NCBI RefSeq assembly: GCF_001044425.1
Contig: NZ_LFML01000056.1
Coordinates: 25,387 to 89,386, forward strand
Direction: 5' to 3'
Source: Streptomyces roseus
Lineage (GTDB): Bacteria; Actinomycetota; Actinomycetes; Streptomycetales; Streptomycetaceae
Length of the DNA: 64,000 nucleotides
Of this stretch, positions 61,834 to 64,000 are shown piece by piece. Both the position numbers and the translations under genes were made by a program. The stretch's first letter is position 1, and the number at the start of each line of letters is the position of its first letter. The notes beneath the pieces are model-generated. The model was not told the origin of the DNA, searched no databases, and saw nothing but the letters and a program-made list of their open reading frames with translations.

Positions 61834-63312
61834 TCAGGACAGTGCCGCCACCCGGTCCCGGTACGTCCGCACCGCCGAGGCGTCCCGGTACGGCTCCAGC
61901 CGCCGCTCGAAGTCCCGTACGTACTCCACCGCGCGCACCGACCGCATCTCCATCGCCTGCTGCGCCGCCTCCGCGCCCAGCGCGCACGCCTGGTCCAGCT
62001 CGCCCAACCCCAGCCGCGCCGTCGCCAGCACCACCCGGCAGAACAGCCGCGAGCGCGCGAACCCGGGCGCCCGCAGCTGGAGCGCGCGCTCCGCGTGCTG
62101 TGCCGAGGCCCGGTACTGCTGGAGGTCCCGGTGGCAGTGCCCGAACTCGTCCGCGAGCTGCCCCTCGTCGAAGAGGCGGGCCCAGTGCGGTACGTCGTCC
62201 CCCGGCCGGGCCGCGCCCAGCGCCCGCTCGGCCCGCACCAGCGAGGCCGTCGCCGCCCGGACCTCGCCGAGCACCGCGTGCCCGCGCGCCTCCGCCGAGT
62301 GCAGGAGCGCCTGCACCACCGGCGGCGGCCCCGAGCCGACGCCCTGCTGCGCGACGCGGGCCAGCTGCACCGCCTCCCGGCCGTGGCCGAGGTAGACCGC
62401 CTGCCGGCTCATGGTCACCAGCACGTACGAGCCGTAGGGCCGGTCCCCGGCGGCCTGCGCCAGCCGCAGCGCCTGCACGAAGTAGCGCTGGGCGAGCCCG
62501 TGCGCGGCGATGTCGTACGAGGTCCAGCCCGCGAGCCGGGTCAGATCGGCCGCGGCCGCGAAGAGCCGGCGCCCGGTGGTCTCCCCGTACGTGCCGCGCA
62601 GCATCGGCTCGGCCTCGTGCTCCAGGTAGCGCACCAGGGCCTGGCGGGCGTGGCCGCCGCCGTAGGTGTGGTCCAGGGTCCGGAACAGCTCGCTCACCGA
62701 GCGCAGCGCCGCGATGTCCCCGCTGGTCACCCGCTGGCCGGGCCCCCGGTCGATCTGCCGCTGCCGGGGCACCGAGCCGCGCCCCTGGACCGGGACGCGG
62801 GGCGCCGTCGCGGTTGCCGACGATGCCGCCGCCGCTGCTGCGGTTGCCGGGTCCGCGCCGCGGCCCACGCGCTCGTCGGCGCGCCCGATGAGCCAGTCCC
62901 GGCTGGGCACGACCAGCCCGGCCGGGGTGAACGCGATCTTCCGCAGCTCGGCGTGGGAGCCGGAGTCCTTGCGCCAGAGCCCGCTGGCGATGTCCACGGC
63001 CTCCTCCGGAGTGGCCGCGAATTCCAGGCCGGCGTAGACGGGGGCGCAGGCGTCCAGCCCCAGGTCCTGCGCGGAGAGCCGCCGGCCCAGGCGCCGGGTG
63101 AAGACCTCGGCGATCAGGGCCGGGGTGGTCCCGCGCGGCTGCTGTCCGCGCAGCCACCGGGTCACGGAGGTCTTGTCGTACCGCAGATCGAGACCGTGCT
63201 CCAGGCCGAGCTGGTCGACGCGGCGGGCGAGACCGGCGTTGGAGAACCCGGCTTCCGCGATCAGCGCCGCGAGCTGCCGGTTGGGGACGCGCTGGGCAGG
63301 TCGTTCCGTCAT
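61834..63312 (-). CDS. NsdA-like regulatory protein
   Basis: A 492-residue protein, start ATG 63312. The N-terminal ~70 residues are HTH-like (RQLAALIAEAGFSNAGLARR, then KTSVTRWLRGQQPRGTTP), and the C-terminal ~280 residues are helical repeats of TPR type (YFVQALRLAQAAGDRPYGSYVL, QALLHSAEARGHAVLGEVRA). An Ala-rich linker at ~155-175 lies between. The plan fits the NsdA family; nsdA itself is a negative regulator of sporulation and antibiotics in S. coelicolor, but is at another locus, so this is a paralogue. An 88-bp segment (62510-62597) is copied in reverse at the window end. Confidence 0.85.
   Translation of the reverse strand: MTERPAQRVPNRQLAALIAEAGFSNAGLARRVDQLGLEHGLDLRYDKTSVTRWLRGQQPRGTTPALIAEVFTRRLGRRLSAQDLGLDACAPVYAGLEFAATPEEAVDIASGLWRKDSGSHAELRKIAFTPAGLVVPSRDWLIGRADERVGRGADPATAAAAAASSATATAPRVPVQGRGSVPRQRQIDRGPGQRVTSGDIAALRSVSELFRTLDHTYGGGHARQALVRYLEHEAEPMLRGTYGETTGRRLFAAAADLTRLAGWTSYDIAAHGLAQRYFVQALRLAQAAGDRPYGSYVLVTMSRQAVYLGHGREAVQLARVAQQGVGSGPPPVVQALLHSAEARGHAVLGEVRAATASLVRAERALGAARPGDDVPHWARLFDEGQLADEFGHCHRDLQQYRASAQHAERALQLRAPGFARSRLFCRVVLATARLGLGELDQACALGAEAAQQAMEMRSVRAVEYVRDFERRLEPYRDASAVRTYRDRVAALS
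62510..62597 (-). repeat. Inverted repeat copy A (inside NsdA-like gene)
   Basis: Exactly matches the reverse complement of 63913-64000. It encodes GTYGETTGRRLFAAAADL and the residues after it. Confidence 0.95.
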
Positions 63313-63815
63313 CGGCTCCACGGTTTCCTGACGTGACGGACCGGGGTCCCGGCCCTGTGAACGGCGTGAATGTAGCGGCGAACTCCGCTCAGGCCGCCCC
63401 CTCTGTCCCACATTCATCCGATCGTGTGCAGAACAGGACGCGGGGTGGACAGTCGCTCGTGGCCAGAAAGGGCTACCGACAGGTATTCCGTGGGGGACCG
63501 CGTGGAGGCAGCCGGTTCTACGACGATGACCGGCTGCGGGATGCCGCGAAGGAGTGCAACCCGCCGGCCTGCTGCGGCGGCGCGACGGCCGGCTGCCGAA
63601 CCACCCGTGAACGGAACGGTCCGGGCGTGGCCGAGGCGCCCGGACCGTCGCCCAGCCGAAGCGGGCCGGCTTCGAAGCCGCCTGCGCCCACCGCGACCAC
63701 CTGCGCAGCACCTCGCGCATGATCGGCGCGAGGGACCCGGAGAACTCCGCATGCAGCGCGGATTCGGCAGGGCGCTTTACGGGCCGACCCCCTCCGTCCG
63801 CGTACGCTGCGCGAC
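63313..63815. other. Gap with terminator-like hairpin
   Basis: About 500 bp with no convincing gene. An exact 11-bp stem (CGGTCCGGGCG at 63617-63627, complement at 63637-63647) could be a terminator for a gene I cannot see. It also must hold the promoter of the NsdA-like gene and of the partial gene at 63816. Confidence 0.35.
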
Positions 63816-64000
63816 ATGAACCGCAGGCCCACCCGGGCGGAACCCGCCGCCGACGACACCGTGCCCGCACCGCTGCCCGCGCCCGAGCTGACCGAGGCCG
63901 AGTGCCGGCGCTGCGGCACGTACGGGGAGACCACCGGGCGCCGGCTCTTCGCGGCCGCGGCCGATCTGACCCGGCTCGCGGGCTGGACCTCGTACGACAT
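63816..64000 (+). CDS. Partial gene, possibly chimeric
   Basis: ATG 63816 opens a frame to the window end (61 codons). The first 32 residues (MNRRPTRAEPAADDTVPA, then ELTEAECRRC) look like the N-terminus of a small Cys-containing Streptomyces protein I do not recognise. From residue ~33 the frame is the NsdA-like sequence (GTYGETTGRRLFAAAADL…) in its own reading frame, due to the inverted copy. It may be a real fusion, or a foldback assembly join. Confidence 0.5.
   Translation, partial: MNRRPTRAEPAADDTVPAPLPAPELTEAECRRCGTYGETTGRRLFAAAADLTRLAGWTSYD
63913..64000 (+). repeat. Inverted repeat copy B, reaching the window end
   Basis: Exact 88-bp reverse-complement copy of 62510-62597. It begins abruptly at GCGGCACG and is still matching at the last base, so it may extend further. 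Confidence 0.95.

Noticed and set aside
63333..63819. Two overlapping plus frames in the final gap
   Set aside because: Cys/Arg/Pro-rich low-information sequence, no good start, differing frames equally open.

Overview
The window is high-GC DNA with strongly biased third codon positions, frequent GTG starts, GGAGG-type ribosome sites and families typical of the genus (DUF397/DUF5753, ALF-repeat toxins, GlnII, NsdA-like regulators). It is almost certainly a Streptomyces chromosome. From memory, the order glnE, maltose genes, amylopullulanase, glnII resembles the S. coelicolor core region around SCO2234 down to SCO2210, with accessory genes mixed in. No tRNA, rRNA, CRISPR array or insertion sequence was seen.

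Left part (1-18.9 kb). A truncated acyltransferase is followed by a frameshifted secreted trypsin-like protein with a ricin-type lectin tail and an alanine in place of the catalytic serine. Next comes a 1321-residue ALF-repeat/HINT polymorphic toxin with a small adjacent candidate immunity gene; both are visibly richer in A+T than their neighbours. Two tandem secreted or membrane-anchored PIG-L (LmbE-like) proteins follow, then glnE. A small secreted protein is paired with a small membrane protein. A helix-turn-helix protein is divergent from an XRE/DUF5753-DUF397 pair, and a broken small gene closes that cluster.

Middle (18.9-41.4 kb). A TetR gene is divergent from a permease-amidohydrolase pair across a perfect 21-bp palindrome. 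An Imm49-type protein and a PAP2 phosphatase come next. Then a maltose/maltodextrin locus in which malEFG is flanked on both sides by a paralogous GH13 alpha-glucosidase plus LacI regulator pair arranged as mirror images. No transporter ATPase is encoded here. Downstream are a secreted CBM20 alpha-amylase and a 1783-residue secreted amylopullulanase. Together these genes describe starch breakdown outside the cell, uptake of maltodextrins, and cleavage to glucose inside.

Right part (41.4-64 kb). A GNAT acetyltransferase without an in-frame stop, a TetR regulator, a diiron-like hydrolase overlapping a ferredoxin reductase, a lipoprotein, a sigma-like membrane protein, a tyrosine phosphatase and a rhomboid-like protein. 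Then a Met/His-rich membrane protein with a PepSY protein, a receiver-less winged-helix protein, glnII, an oxidoreductase, small membrane and ArsC-like proteins, a PP2C (SpoIIE) phosphatase back to back with a VIT-family protein, an SDR epimerase, an FAD oxidoreductase and an NsdA-like regulator. The last 88 bases are an exact inverted copy of part of the NsdA-like gene, which may be an assembly artefact.
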